Shown one piece after another: positions 22,302-34,094 of a DNA stretch of 64,000 nucleotides. Origin of the DNA: Molossus alvarezi (lineage: Eukaryota > Chordata > Mammalia > Chiroptera > Molossidae); assembly GCA_037176705.1 (NCBI GenBank), contig CM073885.1, forward strand, positions 221,352,290 through 221,416,289, read 5' to 3'. The stretch's first letter is position 1. Every line of letters begins with the position of its first letter. Below the pieces are notes generated by a model. It had not been told where the DNA came from. It searched no databases and saw nothing but the letters and a program-made list of their open reading frames with translations. The position numbers and the translations under genes were made by a program.

Positions 22302-22522
22302 TTTTTTTTTTTTCTTTATTGATTTTAGAGAGAGGAAGGGAGAGGAAAAGAGAGATAGAAACATCAATGAGAGAGAACACTGATTGGCCGCCTCCTGCAT
22401 GCCCCCTTCCCCCTCATTGGAGATTTGGCCCACAACCTGGGCATGTGCCCTGACTGGAAATCGAATTGGCAACCTCTTGGTGCATAGGTTGACACTCAAC
22501 CACTGAGCCACACTGGCTGGGC
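22302..22522 (-). mobile_element. Ves-related SINE
   Basis: The order is TTTATTGATTTTAGAGAGAG, AACATCAATGAGAGAGAACA, GGCCCACAACCTGGGCATGT, ending CCACACTGGCTGGGC. It belongs to the same subgroup as the copy at 41783. Confidence 0.85.
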
Positions 22523-22544
22523 AATCTGTTTTTATTTTAAATAG

Positions 22545-22677
22545 CTTTTCTTTTCTTTTCTTTTCTTTTCTTTTCTTTTCTTTTCTTTTCTTTTCTTTTC
22601 TTTTCTTTTCTTTTCTTTCCTTTCCTTTCCTTTCCTTTCCTTTCCTTTCCTTTCCTTTCCTTTCCTTTCCTTTCCTT
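22545..22677. repeat. (CTTTT)n then (CCTTT)n compound microsatellite
   Basis: About 14 CTTTT units (22545-22616) switch sharply to about 12 CCTTT units (22617-22677). The pyrimidine run creates spurious lysine/arginine/glutamate-rich frames on the opposite strand. Confidence 0.97.
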
Positions 22678-22689
22678 TTTCTTTTCCCT

Positions 22690-24130
22690 TCTTTCCTTTT
22701 ATCTTCTTTTCCATATGCAGGCTTTTGTGTGGACATAAGTTTTCAACTCCTTTGGGTAAATACCAAGGAGTGTGATTGCTGGATCTCATGGTAATGGTAT
22801 GTTTATTTTTGTAAAGAACCACCAAATTGTTTTCCTTTTTGGAAGTTTTAAAATTACCATCTCAATTTTTAAAATAGTTACAAGGCTATTTAAATTATTT
22901 AATATTGATGAGTTGTGGTTTCTTCTTTTTCTGTTCCCTTCATTCTGCTGTGAACCATCACTGAAATTTTTATTTTGGTTTTTATAATTCTAAAATTTCC
23001 ATTTGTTTTTCTCTTTATATCTCCTAATTTTTTGCTGAGGCATAGTTTTGCATTTGTTTTAAGCATGTTAGTAACTGCTTGATGAAACATTTTTATAATG
23101 GCTGCCTAAAATCTAACATCTCTGTCATCTTAGTTTTGACATCTGTTGGTTGACATTTTCATTGAGTTTGAGGTGATCTTGGTTCGTGATACAATGAGTG
23201 ATTTTCAACGGAAACTTGAACATATTTGTATTATGTTATATGACCCTAGATCATATTTAAATCTCTTGTTCAGCTGCTTTTTCTGACACTGCTGCGGCAA
23301 GGGGATAAGGGCCCTACTTCATTCTGTAAGGTAGCGGTAGAAGTCCAGGTTCTCCATCTTTCCTCCACTGACACCCAAGGTTGGGGTAGGGGGTTATTCT
23401 TCAGCTCTGGGTGGGGGTGAGAGTTACATCTCCCCACATGGTCTCTACTGACACAGTTATGGGGTGTCTTTGTTTTTGGTGGATGATGAGGAAAGTTCTG
23501 ACTCTCTACTAGGTCTCCTCTGACACTACCCCAATGAGGAGGAAGGGGACACATTGCTACTGCTAGGTGGGGGTGGAAGTTTTGACTCACCTGTCAGTCC
23601 CCACTGGTGTAGTGGGAGCAAGGGCTTGTTATCGCCTGGTGGTGGTGAAAGTCTTGGCTCCCTAGTTGGCTTTCTGCTTCTGGTGGTGGTGGTGGTGGGG
23701 TACCTCATTACAACCTTGCAAGGGTGGCAGTCTAGGCTCCCGACTTTACATTTTCAGGAGTGGGTGGTGGTGGGGCCACAGTATTTTCTGGGGTATTTGG
23801 GCTGGACTAGAGTAATTATTGTCTGAAAGTTTTCTATCTTGCTAGATTTCCCCTTTCCTAGCCCTTTTGCTAGTAGGGGTAAGCATTTTTTTTTGTCTGT
23901 GTTTTTAGGTTGCCGTCTTCTTTAGCTCCAAGTCTGGGATAAATGAAGCAAAAAGGAAACTCATGGAATTCACCACTGTGTCCTGCTTTGGGTGCTGAGG
24001 TCCCCAGCTGGTCGCTTTTTTCATTCCACCTTTCAGAGTTCTATGTTAATTTTATATCTAATGTCCAGGAGTTTTAGTTGTACTTAGTGGGAGGAATAGG
24101 GAAAATAATGCCTATTCTGTTTTCCCAGAA
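22690..24130 (-). repeat. Old L1M remnant with repetitive 5' UTR-like region
   Basis: 22690-22860 resembles an L1 ORF2 end fragment (AGGCTTTTGTGTGGACATAA, TGGTAATGGTATGTTTATTT). 22970-23280 and 23300-24130 resemble the start of an old L1M: AAGCATGTTAGTAACTGCTTG, AACATCTCTGTCATCTTAGT, then GTGGGGGTGGAAG-type units, then GCTCCAAGTCTGGGATAAAT. Identification is from text recognition and is moderately sure. Confidence 0.6.
23300..23740. repeat. Degenerate tandem units of about 80-90 bp
   Basis: Units share a GGTGGGGGTGRAAGT-like core, a TGACTC/GGCTCC block and CTCCTCTGACACTACCCC or CTCCACTGACACCC. About five copies are visible. They probably belong to the old L1M 5' UTR. Confidence 0.55.
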
Positions 24131-24134
24131 ATGG

Positions 24135-24275
24135 AAATTCAGAGTAAGATATAACATATCCATTTTACAGAAGAAAATATGATGATATGCAAAGATGTTA
24201 ATGAACTTGTCTAAAGTCACATAGAAAGTGAGGGATAGGGCAGGATCAAACTCCAGCTGTGACGTTCTGAACATC
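24135..24275 (-). repeat. MIR SINE fragment
   Basis: TCCATTTTACAGAAGAAAAT followed by AAGTCACATAGAAAGTGAGG and GGATCAAACTCCAG is the reversed MIR core. Confidence 0.7.
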
Positions 24276-24429
24276 AGGGTTGGGGGAAATCCTTTTCCAG
24301 CATCTTTTCTGATAACTTCAGTCCTATCTCCAATGTCAAGTGGTCATCATTGAGGTTATGCAAGAAAGTTGTATCACTCCTAATTTCTGCTTCTTGTATC
24401 AAAATATGATCTCTTTCTGGGTAGCATAA

Positions 24430-25110
24430 ACCTCAGCTTATTGTATGGAACAATATTTTCTGTTATATAATGTTTCTGTGATTTCCACTCCTGTGCAAGG
24501 TCCATGGTTGATGATCAGTAGCTGCCAGCTGACCTTGGTATTTAAAGCCTGCCTGGATAACTCTAGGCAAACACGGTCTGAGATGTGTGAAAAAGAAGTT
24601 ATTGCCAACTTCACCTTTTCTTTTGCATCCATTTCTCCCCCATTCCCCAGTATTCTCTAATGTGGTGGATATGGTGCTATGCTCGGTTCTCCTTGGATAC
24701 CATTTTACTATTTTTGTATACCACCTGGTTTTGTTGTGCTTCCAAAACCAGTACTTATAGCCTTTCTCTGGAACTCCTGGCCCTTGGGACCTGGTGTTCC
24801 ATAAAGGCAAAAAGCTAAAAAGATGTGGAATTGACATCTCCTTGGGGTTACCTTTAACTAATGACAAATGGGTATAGGCAACTCTATGAAAGCAGGCTGA
24901 GGGTGCCCTCTGCAGGACAGTGCTTGGAACAACATTGCTGCTTGGCTTTCTCCCCTTTCCCATCCCATACCCCTCTTCTTTCCTGGTTTCCCTTGGGAGT
25001 ACTTCTTTAATAAATCACTTTTGAGACAAATTTTCATCTAAGGAAACTGATTTTACATTTGCATCTAGGGAACCTGATTAAGACATTCATCAGAGAAGTT
25101 CAGAGATGGA
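24430..25110. repeat. Possible old LTR remnant
   Basis: The segment ends with CTTCTTTAATAAATCACTTT (AATAAA at about 25009), then TTTTCATCTAAGGAAACTG, the layout of an ERVL-type LTR end. No TG...CA ends or second LTR were found. A decayed unique sequence is equally possible. Confidence 0.3.
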
Positions 25111-25800
25111 ATTGTCTATCTGGAATGTGAGGGTATGTAGTATACTTACTGTGGTCGCTGTTGAGGAGGAAGAGGGAGGAGTCATGGCCAGTTTGCCACG
25201 ATCTTGTTGTTATAGAGACAGACGTGCTGGGCTTTATCACTAGGCGGCTTTCTTCCAGGTATGATGTTGCTGTGGAAACATAGAGCCTGAAGCCTCAAAG
25301 AACACTCTGTTCTAATCTCAGCTGCTATATCCATCTGCTTTGTGTCTCATTAGCAGAAGGAACCTAGTGAGACAGGAAGCTTTGACCACATCTCTGTTCA
25401 ATCCAATTCTCTAGAGAAAGGTTCCATCCCTGGACTGCTTGCCCTGTGAGTGGGAATCTTGGGGTATTTTTAGGTAAGGTTTGCTTAATTAGATCAAAAC
25501 AAAATCTTCCTGTGCTGTATGGTTTTCAAAATGACTGCTTGGAATCACACTTACCACATATTTATTTCAGTCTAAGACCAAGTGGATCCACCTTAGACTT
25601 AGTCTTATTTTGAGCCAATAGATTTTTTTTTTTTTTGCATTAACATCTTTGTTCTCAGAAATAGGAATGCTTATGCTAACTCATAGCTAATGTCTTCTGC
25701 AGTCAAGGAAGCAAGACTTTTAAGTAGAGTAGTTGTGGGATATGGTATCTCTTCATGGTGATGGCACCGATTTGAGAGTCTGAGCATAGGCATCAATGTG
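25111..25800. other. Unassigned non-coding DNA with a small palindrome
   Basis: The only structure seen is an inverted repeat at 25570-25598: arms GTCTAAG/CTTAGAC around the 10-bp palindrome GTGGATCCAC. Confidence 0.5.
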
Positions 25801-25807
25801 GTCCAAG

Positions 25808-26040
25808 GCAACCTGGCTCAGTGATTAGAGTGTCAACCAACAGATAACAAGGTCACAGGTTCGATTCTAGGTCAAGGGCAGGTACCTGGGTTGCAGGTTC
25901 GATCTCCAGCCCTAGTCAGAGTCCTGAGGAAGGCAACCAATTGATGTGTCTCCCTCACATGGTTGTTTCTCTCTCTCTGTCCCTTCCTTCCATTCTATCT
26001 AAAAATCAATGGAAAAATATCCTTGGGTGAGGATTAACAA
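25808..26040 (+). mobile_element. Ves SINE (old, diverged)
   Basis: GGCAACCTGGCTCAGTGATT (head), GGTTCGATTCTAGG (B box), GGCAACCAATTGATGTGTCT (body) and ATATCCTTGGGTGAGGATTA (tail) are in the normal order. Divergence suggests an early insertion. Confidence 0.88.
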
Positions 26041-26164
26041 ACACACAAAGAAAAAATTGTGGCAGAAGGCTCTCTCTCCAGTGGGTGGCAGTGGTTCTTA
26101 GTTGCAGCGCAATGAGGTAGATACGTTCTCATGATTAAGAGCATGGGCTTTGGTGTAAGACAGT

Positions 26165-26531
26165 TGGATGTCTTGTCTAAGTCAGTGTGTGCTATTATAA
26201 CAGAATATCATAGACTGTGTGGCTTAAGTAACAAACATTCATTTCTCACCGTTCTGGAGGCTGGGAAGTCCAAGATCAGGGTGCTAGCTGATTTGGTGTC
26301 TGGTGAGAGCTCTCTTCCTGGTTTTCAGATGGCTGTGTTCTCACAACCAGATAGCTCTGGTTTCTTCCTCTTCTTGTAAGGGTACTAATCCCATCATGAG
26401 GACTCCACCCTATGATCTCATCTAAATCTAATTACACCCTAAAGACCCCACCTCCAAATACCATCACATTGGACATTAGGGTTACAATACATATGAATTT
26501 GGGTGGGGTACAAACATTCAATTCATAACAG
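26165..26531 (-). repeat. MLT1-type MaLR LTR
   Basis: The plus strand reads the reverse of the MLT1 LTR: ATAACAGAATATCATAGACT, TTCTGGAGGCTGGGAAGTCC, ACTAATCCCATCATGAGGAC, ending TTCAATTCATAACA. It is non-coding, a solo LTR or fragment, with no internal retroviral genes seen. Confidence 0.85.
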
Positions 26532-26824
26532 ATGGTTTTAGGTTGACTCTTGGGGCAGGGACAGACCATGAAAAAGGTCTTTTTTATTGTAAAAAGTTAT
26601 TTATTTTGCCATTTAGAAATGGCAATGTCTTCTGCTTTTCATTGTTATTACTATTGTTGAACTTAAACTCTGCCACTGAATTAGAATGTCTGAAGTTAAT
26701 TCCTGATGTTTTACTATCTGCATCTCTTAAAGGTATTAGCTAGATTGGGAGTCAAAATAATTTTCAAATAAAAGCAGTGTCAGTCATGGTTCAGGTAGGA
26801 GAACAAATATCATTCTATGTACAG

Positions 26825-27115
26825 TTGTCCCTCATCACTTCCTTCGTGCCACTTTTGTGGCTTCACTCTATCGCTCCCATCCCTCTTTGGCTTTCCCAGC
26901 CTAATGTCTTTGTTGATTGGTTGTGCGTATATGCATATAAGTTCTTTGGTTTATCTTTTCCCATCCCTCCCACCCCCCATCCCTCTGAGGGTTGTCAGTC
27001 TGTTCCCTACTTCCATGACTCTGGCTCTCTTTTGATTCACAGCTTATTTGGTTCATGATGTTCTATAAATAAGTGAGATCATGTGGTACTTGTCTTTCTC
27101 TGACTGGCTTATTTC
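26825..27115 (-). repeat. Short L1 3' UTR fragment
   Basis: It follows the 3' end of the bat L1s in this window: GCATATAAGTTCTTTGGTTT, GGGTTGTCAGTCTGTTCCCT, then AAATAAGTGAGATCATGTGG. It is more diverged than the copies at 3579 and 17519. Confidence 0.82.
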
Positions 27116-27344
27116 TCAAGTAGAACAAGATTTAATATGAGGAATGTGGTACCTACAAAAATCATTGAGAGGACTGAAGGAGAAGAGTCAAGAGGATAGC
27201 CACAACTATGGTCCATTCAAGGAGCCAGAGATTCTGATGCCACCCTCAGGTCAGGAACTGATAGGAAACCACTGTGGGCCTCATAGCTCCTCTGTGGCCC
27301 CAAGGGAGTGAATTTCAAGGGAACTTGAAGCTGCTATTAAAAGC

Positions 27345-27705
27345 CCTCATTTGAAACTGCCATTTGCAACAACATGGATGGATCTTGAGAGTATCATGCT
27401 AAACAAAAGGAGTTACATGGAAGAGTTCAAGAACCATATGATTTCACTCATATGTGAAATATAAAACAAAGCAACAAACAAAACAAAAAAGCTCATTGCC
27501 ATAGAGAATGATATAGTGGTTATTAGAGGGGAAGAGAGGTGGGAGCCTGTGGAAGAGGGTAAAGGGGTGACGGAAGGATACTAAACTTTGGGTGGTGAGC
27601 ACACAATGCACTATACAGATGATGTATTATAGAATTGTACACTCGAAACATATAATCTTATTATCCAATATCATCCCAATAAATGTAATAAAAGTACCTG
27701 TTTGA
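27345..27705 (+). repeat. Older L1 3' UTR (L1MA-like)
   Basis: TTTGCAACAACATGGATGGA, CATATGATTTCACTCATATG, TATAGAATTGTACACTCGAA and CATCCCAATAAATGTAATAA form the typical end of an L1MA-like element. A sister copy is at 46460. Confidence 0.75.
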
Positions 27706-28279
27706 GAAACTTCCCTATCTACTAAAGCTAGCAGAAGAAGTAGAATAATTCTACCCCCTTTCTACCTTCTAAGTCTTGCATGAATGTATCTCCTTGTCGA
27801 CTAAACCATTCACAGTACCCTGCTGGCAACTTGAGTATGTGACATTTAGTTCCTAGGCTTCCAGCCCTTGTGATATAGGGAGAAGAGAGCAGGAAAGGGA
27901 AGAATGAAAGGCCAATAGACAATAGGTGGTTATCATTTGTTCTGTTAGGCTCGGCCCCAGCATCCTGGTTTTATTCCTCAGCAATTGTAATTGTGAATTG
28001 GATTATGAAGTGTGTGAGCGAGCTGGATGTTTCTAACAAGTCAGTTGTAATTATGTTTTTGCTCTTGTGTGTCTCTCTCACTCTTGTTCTCTCTCTATAT
28101 GTTGAATAGAGAAAATTCATGATTATATGCACAACAGATTGTTTAATTTTGGGTCAACTAAAAGTCAGCATGTATTAGTGAAAGCTAAGGACCTGAGACT
28201 CAGTGACTATCATGCCATTAACTATCTGGGATGGTAATATAACCATAGCAATAGTGATAATGATATAGTAATGATGACG

Positions 28280-28505
28280 ATAATGATAGCTACTGCCTGT
28301 CTTTACTGTTGACCCCTGTTCTAAGTGCTTTACATCTACTAATGCATTTGTTCTTCAGCACAATCAAATGTGATAGATACCATTGCTATTCCCACTTTAT
28401 AGATAAAGGCACTGGGAAATCAAGTGGTTAAATAAATCCTCCAATTTCACATAGCTAATAAGTGGCAGAACCAGGATATGGATTTCAAACTAACTCTTAC
28501 GCACT
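28280..28505 (-). repeat. MIR SINE
   Basis: CTGTTCTAAGTGCTTTACAT, then TTCCCACTTTATAGATAAAG, then CACATAGCTAATAAGTGGCA is the reversed MIR including its core. Confidence 0.85.
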
Positions 28506-28644
28506 ATCAAACACATAGAAATTCTAACAGTCAAAATAGGATTTTAATTCATTTGTTACCTTATTTTCAATCCTTTTATTACCATTGAAGTATGAGTTTT
28601 CTCTGACTTTCTCTCTTCTGTTTACCTTTGTATTTTGTGATAAA

Positions 28645-28825
28645 ACTAGTGGTTAAAATTTATTGAGATCTATCTATGTGTCAGACAACTATGCTAAAAG
28701 ATATGCAGGTAATATATAATTTTATGTGCAAAACCACTTTATGAGGCCTGGAGAGGTTAAGTAACCTATCCAGTGTCACACAATAAGAAAGTGGCAGAGC
28801 CTAGATTCAAACTCCAGAGTGCATT
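28645..28825 (-). repeat. MIR SINE
   Basis: GAGAGGTTAAGTAACCTATC and GTCACACAATAAGAAAGTGG with GATTCAAACTCCAGAGTG mark a second, adjacent reversed MIR. Confidence 0.82.
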
Positions 28826-28837
28826 GGCCAAAATGGT

Positions 28838-28965
28838 AAGCTACTAGCCAAATGTCACAGCTGAGCACTTGAAGTGGGGTTAGTCAAAATTATGATGTGC
28901 TCAAGTATAAAATACATTCTGGATTTCAAGACTTTTCAAACTGCAATGCATTTAGGAGATGATGT
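28838..28965. repeat. Probable hAT-Charlie MER-type fragment
   Basis: CTACTAGCCAAATGTCACAG, GAGCACTTGAAGTGGGGTTA and TATAAAATACATTCTGGATT fit a common mammalian hAT non-autonomous element. The terminal repeats are not clear. Confidence 0.45.
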
Positions 28966-29473
28966 AGTGTGAAGTAAGACTGAAAAACCCCATATCCAGC
29001 CTCAATCTCTTCCTAGGAGTTCGTCTAAAAGTTATTGAGACATGTTGGCTACCATGATTGGAGTAGACTTCATTGAGTGCAAGATACCTGAGTTGGGGAT
29101 GGGGCTCTGAAAGGACAGGATAAATTTCTTAGAAATGCCAATGGCATTTTGAGGTTAGTGAGCAGATCACTTTTTCTGGAGGGATGTGATGTCTTCTGAG
29201 ATTACTTATTACAACTCATTCTTGGAGTTGCCTAGTCTAGCAACTCAGTTTCTCTCTCTGCTTTATTGTCTGTCCTCTGTCTATGTTGACTGGCTTATTC
29301 TGATTCTTCAAGCACTTGGTGGAAAAAGCACTTGATTGACTGAAATTGCTGGGTCCCTGTTCAAAATTTTCTGAGGAGAACATGATTGACTGTGCTTTGG
29401 TCAAATATTCTCTCCTGGTCCAACTAATCAGTCAAAATGTGCAAATTGACAATATGCTACAGAGATAACTGCC

Positions 29474-29477
<4 letters not shown>

Positions 29478-29513
<36 letters not shown>
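29478..29513. repeat. (CT)n microsatellite
   Basis: About 17 CT units are uninterrupted, followed by a T-run. Confidence 0.97.
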
Positions 29514-29520
<7 letters not shown>

Positions 29521-29834
29521 ACCTGCTCTTCTATCGTGCATGGGCAACTTCCTCAACTTTTTAAAAATCCTTTCACAATTCCATAAACATGCCACAACTC
29601 TTAACTTAGTAAAGTAAAATAGTTAGCAATTTTATTTAAGGCAATTTCCAATATAGGTGTTCTGAGATGTCCTCTTGTGTTTGGCCATTGTATGTACCAT
29701 TTATTGTTCCCATCTTTTATATGTGAAACTCAGTTAGATTAGATGGCTTTGTTTCCTCTCTCCCACCTCTCCCAATACCCTTAGGTTCTGTTCACATATA
29801 TAGATAATGTTATAATATTTTATCAGTTTGTTGG

Positions 29835-29955
29835 TTAGATACAGTAGACTATGAGAATCTGGAAGGTGAGGACTATGTTTTACTTGTCTTTACTTTTCTA
29901 ATGCTGGTGCATGATGCATTTGCCATAAACGTGTTGAATGAAAGAAAGAATGAAT
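29835..29955 (+). repeat. L2 LINE 3' end
   Basis: GAATCTGGAAGGTGAGGACT and CATAAACGTGTTGAATGAAA match the terminal L2 sequence. Confidence 0.65.
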
Positions 29956-29959
29956 GGCA

Positions 29960-30930
29960 CTGCATTTTCCAAGCCAAAAAGACAAGTTTTGTATTTTTAT
30001 AATTCCCTTTTTGTCACATGTTCTGTGATCCTTTTCTAACATACCAGTATTGCTTTATAAATAACTTGTGCTTTGGACTCTCTTAGATGGGGAAAATATT
30101 CATTTCAGATGACTTTTAAATACTCAAACTCATTCAAGTAAGTGATGAGATTTGGCAGTTGAGTTGCACATTTCCTTTGGAAGGACTTTTCTCAGTAGGA
30201 ATCACCCCTATAGAAATGCTCTACAAATGCCTTCTCTGAAGGGAGCCTCTATGCTAGACAATCCTGATTCAGTGCCCTGTAGATCTCTGTTTTGTGAAAG
30301 GGCTCTGAATGAGAACATCTCATACTGTCTGATCTGGCTACTCTAAGCTTCTTTTCAGCCATGTTCCTGGGTATGACTATTGCCCAGACAAATTTAGGAT
30401 GAAATGACCAATTCAAAGTCTGCTGCCATAGGTTTAGCTCCAGAAATCAATGTCTTTGGCCTATTTAACTGTCTATAAGATCAGATTCCCTGGACAATAG
30501 CCAAATCTCTGCTCCACATTATGCCATGGAACTGAAACTCGAGTAGAATAACATGCATGTCAATTCTGGTGCTTTGCGACCGTGACAGTAATTATTAAAA
30601 ACTGTTAACAGTCCAAATATTTCAGCAGTTTAGTGCATAAAAATGAAGCCAAACTTTCAATCAGGGGTTTCTCATATAATTTCTCTGTGCTAGCTCTGTT
30701 ATTAAAGATGAGTTTAACTGATTCACATATTAGTATATGTAAATTAATCAGGTTGGAATCGCTATATTATTGCTATGAGAAATTGGTTTATTTTATCCTC
30801 AAAATAAGGAAATGTCCATCCAGAGCAGTAAATTGAATCATTTTCCTGGTTTACACCCAATGTACAAAATTGATAATTGCCAGTGCTCACTCTATGTTGA
30901 AGGACATGGCTCATTTTTTTACATAGTGAA
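29960..30930. other. Unassigned non-coding DNA
   Basis: Three frames of 60-67 codons occur here, without motifs or splice context that I could support. No repeat was recognised. Confidence 0.45.
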
Positions 30931-30939
30931 AAAAATATA

Positions 30940-31120
30940 GATAACATGTATTGAATGCTGCCTATGAGCTAGGAGCTTCACATACTTTATGCTATTTAAC
31001 AGCACAAACAGATTATCTCCATTTTACAGATGAGGAACCTGTATGCTTCAGGCTAACAGGAAGTAGCAGAGCTGGTATTTGAACTTTCATCTGTATGATT
31101 CTAAAGCCTTTGCTGTTTGT
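30940..31120 (-). repeat. MIR SINE
   Basis: ATCTCCATTTTACAGATGAG is followed by CAGGAAGTAGCAGAGCTGGT and TTTGAACTTTCATCTGTATG, a reversed MIR. Confidence 0.82.
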
Positions 31121-31139
31121 AATCTCCTAAACTATATTC

Positions 31140-33180
31140 TTTACCAGTTCTCTCTCTCCTTTCTTTTAATTCCTTAAAAACTGAAATATGTAGAGTGAAT
31201 ATATTTATGTATATAATGAAGCCTGAGGGTAATTTTTTTGGGGGGATATGATGAAGATAATTATATATTTACAAAATGTAATTTAAACTACAGTGATAGG
31301 AGCTTTATAGTCAAGATCATACTGTTCCCAAGCTAGTTCTGAGTGTGTGGGGCTGCCTCATGAGTCCTTAGGAACAGAGATGGGCCCACAGGTCCTTCTG
31401 CCCCCACCTCCTGCCATATCTTCATGCTGAGTGTCTTCTGTATCCCGAGATCCCACTCTCTCCACATTAGGGCCCTGACTTTGGCATAAGAGATCTACTG
31501 AGGCTGTAAATTTAGTTTCTTTGTAGCTCAGGGATAGGATTTGACCCTTACAGTCAAGTCCTATCCCTGATTTTCAGCACAGACAGCAAGATTCGAAGGT
31601 CTTTAAATTCTGCCAGGGAGACTTGATGGCTTTCACAGTGTACCGTGAATTGCCGACTAGCTAACCTGAGCCTAGCCTGTCATTTTCTTTTGTCAAGATT
31701 TCTGAGTCTATTAAATAAAACCAGATACTTTACAGTGATTATAATTATCCTGGGCCCCATACTGTTCAAGTGTACTACTAGAGCATACTCCAATACTTCA
31801 CTTCCTTTTGTTCCTTTCCTCAATCTGCACAAGAACACATTGGTGGTTGTGATGCTACTGCATGCCTGGGATCATTACCTCCTTATTTACCAACACCTAT
31901 GTGGACCTTATCTCTGTCTGATCAGGCGAATTTGGTGATAGCTGTCTTGGCCTAGTTTCTTCCTGAAGTCAGTGCCTGAGACAAGGTCTTGCACTCAGGA
32001 TATTTATATTGGGAGGCATGAAAGAGGGAAGGGAGAAGCCAGTCCAAGGGTTAGTTATGCGACACTAGGGCTCAGTCCTGCCAGGGACACTTTGAGGAAC
32101 TGTGTGAAATGAACCTTAGAATTGTCTGTGTGAGGGACAGACAAGGAGAGAATTTATCTACTGCCTCTCATTCCCTGTTGGTCAAGGGTTGCTGCCTGGT
32201 GTTAATTTCCTCCTGCTACTAGCCATCTATGTGATCAGAATAGCTGGTTTGTAGGCATCTCACATGATTTGACAGTGACAGGGAAGCCTAGGGGCAGAAA
32301 ATGGGCAGTATATTTGGGGTAGTTGACATAATGTCTGATCAGGTTACATCTAAGCACTGTTGATGGTGTTGGTAATGATGAATGAAATGGTAGGCAGAGT
32401 ATGTGAACTGGGGAATAAGAGGTGTTAGATAACAGATGTGATCTTGTTATATGGCCCCAACAAATCATCACACAATAGTCAAACAACTGAAGATTTTCTA
32501 AAGTCTGGATTAGTTAGTCTCAAATCACACCAATATGAGGCATTGATTACCCTGTCTTGGTTGGGATGTTCCAGTTTCTCTTTAGTCCTCTTATTGAGTG
32601 ATCACAAATGTTGGGGTTCAGACTCAAGGTCACACAAATATTCAGTGCTTATCTAAATGAATACTAAATTACATTTGTGTGGCTAGTGCCACATACATGA
32701 ATATGTTTTTGGAGTAATCCCATGTGATTGCTGATGTTTTCTGAGGACTGTAGAGGTATAAAAGGTGCTCCCTTATGGGTCATGGAAAGTAGAGATAGGC
32801 TTCACTGAACTCCAACTTGTGAGAGAGTCCAGAACAAAGATATATGCCTCCATTGATGGGGATGAATTCAATCAGATCCTTTTGGAATCTTTTCCCAGAT
32901 AGCATGCTCTTGGCAGGGGGAAATGGGAGGGGATCGAAGGGGAGAAGATGTGTTGCTTGGAACTACTCAACGGGTGATTCTGCAACACCCCACCCATTTC
33001 TTATGAGAATACTGAAGTTAGTTGCCCAGTGGTTATCTGAAGTTTCACAGGATTTTTGGCCCCTTTCTCATGCTCTATCAGGTCCCTGCAGCAATATTTA
33101 AAACCAGGAGAGGCGATGTGGAATGAGCGCGACAGTAGACAAATATTCTGAAATAAAGAATTGGTGTGATCTGATTATGA
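31140..33180. other. Unassigned non-coding DNA
   Basis: 31955-32230 (ATATTTATATTGGGAGGCAT) resembles two other stretches at about 34360 and 43490, possibly a shared old repeat. The rest shows no recognisable element or exon. Confidence 0.4.
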
Positions 33181-33190
33181 AGGAAGCAGA

Positions 33191-33417
33191 GCCCTGGTTG
33201 GTGTGGCTCAGTTGGTTGGAACATCTTCTGTACACTGAAAGGCTATGAGTTCAATTCCTGGTCAGAGCACAAACCTAGGTTGAGGGTTTGATTCCTGGTT
33301 AGGGCATGTACGAAAGGCAACCAACTGATGCTCTCTCTCACATTGATGTTTCTCACTCTCCCTTTTCCCCTCTCCCTAAAAATTAAGCAAATTCTTGGAT
33401 GAGAATTTAAAAAAAAA
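33191..33417 (+). mobile_element. Ves-related SINE
   Basis: The head GCCCTGGTTGGTGTGGCTCA, the B box GAGTTCAATTCCTGG and the body GGCAACCAACTGATG are followed by an A-run. Imperfect duplications ATGAAGGAAGCAGA (33177) and ATGGAGGAGGCAGA (33418) flank it. Confidence 0.9.
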
Positions 33418-33429
33418 ATGGAGGAGGCA

Positions 33430-33955
33430 GAATAGTTGCACAGACTTCTGTGTTACATCAGCTTTTGAAAACCCACAGCTACCCTCTTGACCTCTTGGCT
33501 ACGTGTAGTAAAGGTCTCCTCAATCCCTACCACTGAAGGGCCTGAAAGTGACTGTGCTTTCCTAAACCTGATTTTGAGGTTGGTGACAGGCTGTCTCTGC
33601 ACTGAGATCATCTGCATGACTGGGAGTCCTGCCTGCCACCACCCCAGCTGGGTGGCCTCCAGGGATGCTTCTCTTGGCAGGAGTGTCTTACAGCTGGGCG
33701 GATTATTAGTGAGCTTCTGAATTATTTATGCCAATGCTTTCTTTTATTAGTGTGAATTGTCATGAATTGGTTGTAATCAAAGTGATTTAGATTTGAGGAA
33801 CAAAAGAGTGAGGTCCATTTTTTAGTTTAGTGTTATAACTTGGGTTTTGTTGTTTAGTGTTATAACTTGAAGATTGTTAGGAGAAGCAGTTAGGTGCGTT
33901 GATTTCTGGACCTGCTCTCCTGTCCTAGATTCAGCCTTAGGGTACCTCAGTGATT
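33430..33955. other. Unassigned non-coding DNA
   Basis: There is a 77-codon open frame at 33487-33720 but no codon or domain evidence of a real gene. Confidence 0.4.
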
Positions 33956-33959
33956 GCCT

Positions 33960-34070
33960 TGTCTGACATCCTCATACTTCACCTGAGCAAACAGAGGCCT
34001 GGTGAGTTTAGTGGTGAAACCAGAATTAGGAGCCTGGTGGCTGAATTCCCTCTTTGCTCTCATCTACATG
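33960..34070 (-). repeat. Possible MIR fragment
   Basis: CTGAGCAAACAGAGGCCTGG followed by AAACCAGAATTAGGAGCCTG resembles the reversed MIR core. It is short and weak. Confidence 0.4.
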
Positions 34071-34094
34071 ATCTCATTGACTTACTGGGCATTT

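Noticed and set aside
22209..22825. Long Lys/Glu/Arg-rich frames on the minus strand
   Set aside because: They read through the CTTTT/CCTTT microsatellite and SINE sequence.
24463..24963. 166-codon frame on the minus strand
   Set aside because: It has no recognisable motif and lies in a possible LTR remnant. Chance is more likely than a gene.
26165..26531. Possible endogenous retrovirus
   Set aside because: Only non-coding MaLR-type LTR sequence is present. No gag, pol or env-like frame occurs nearby.
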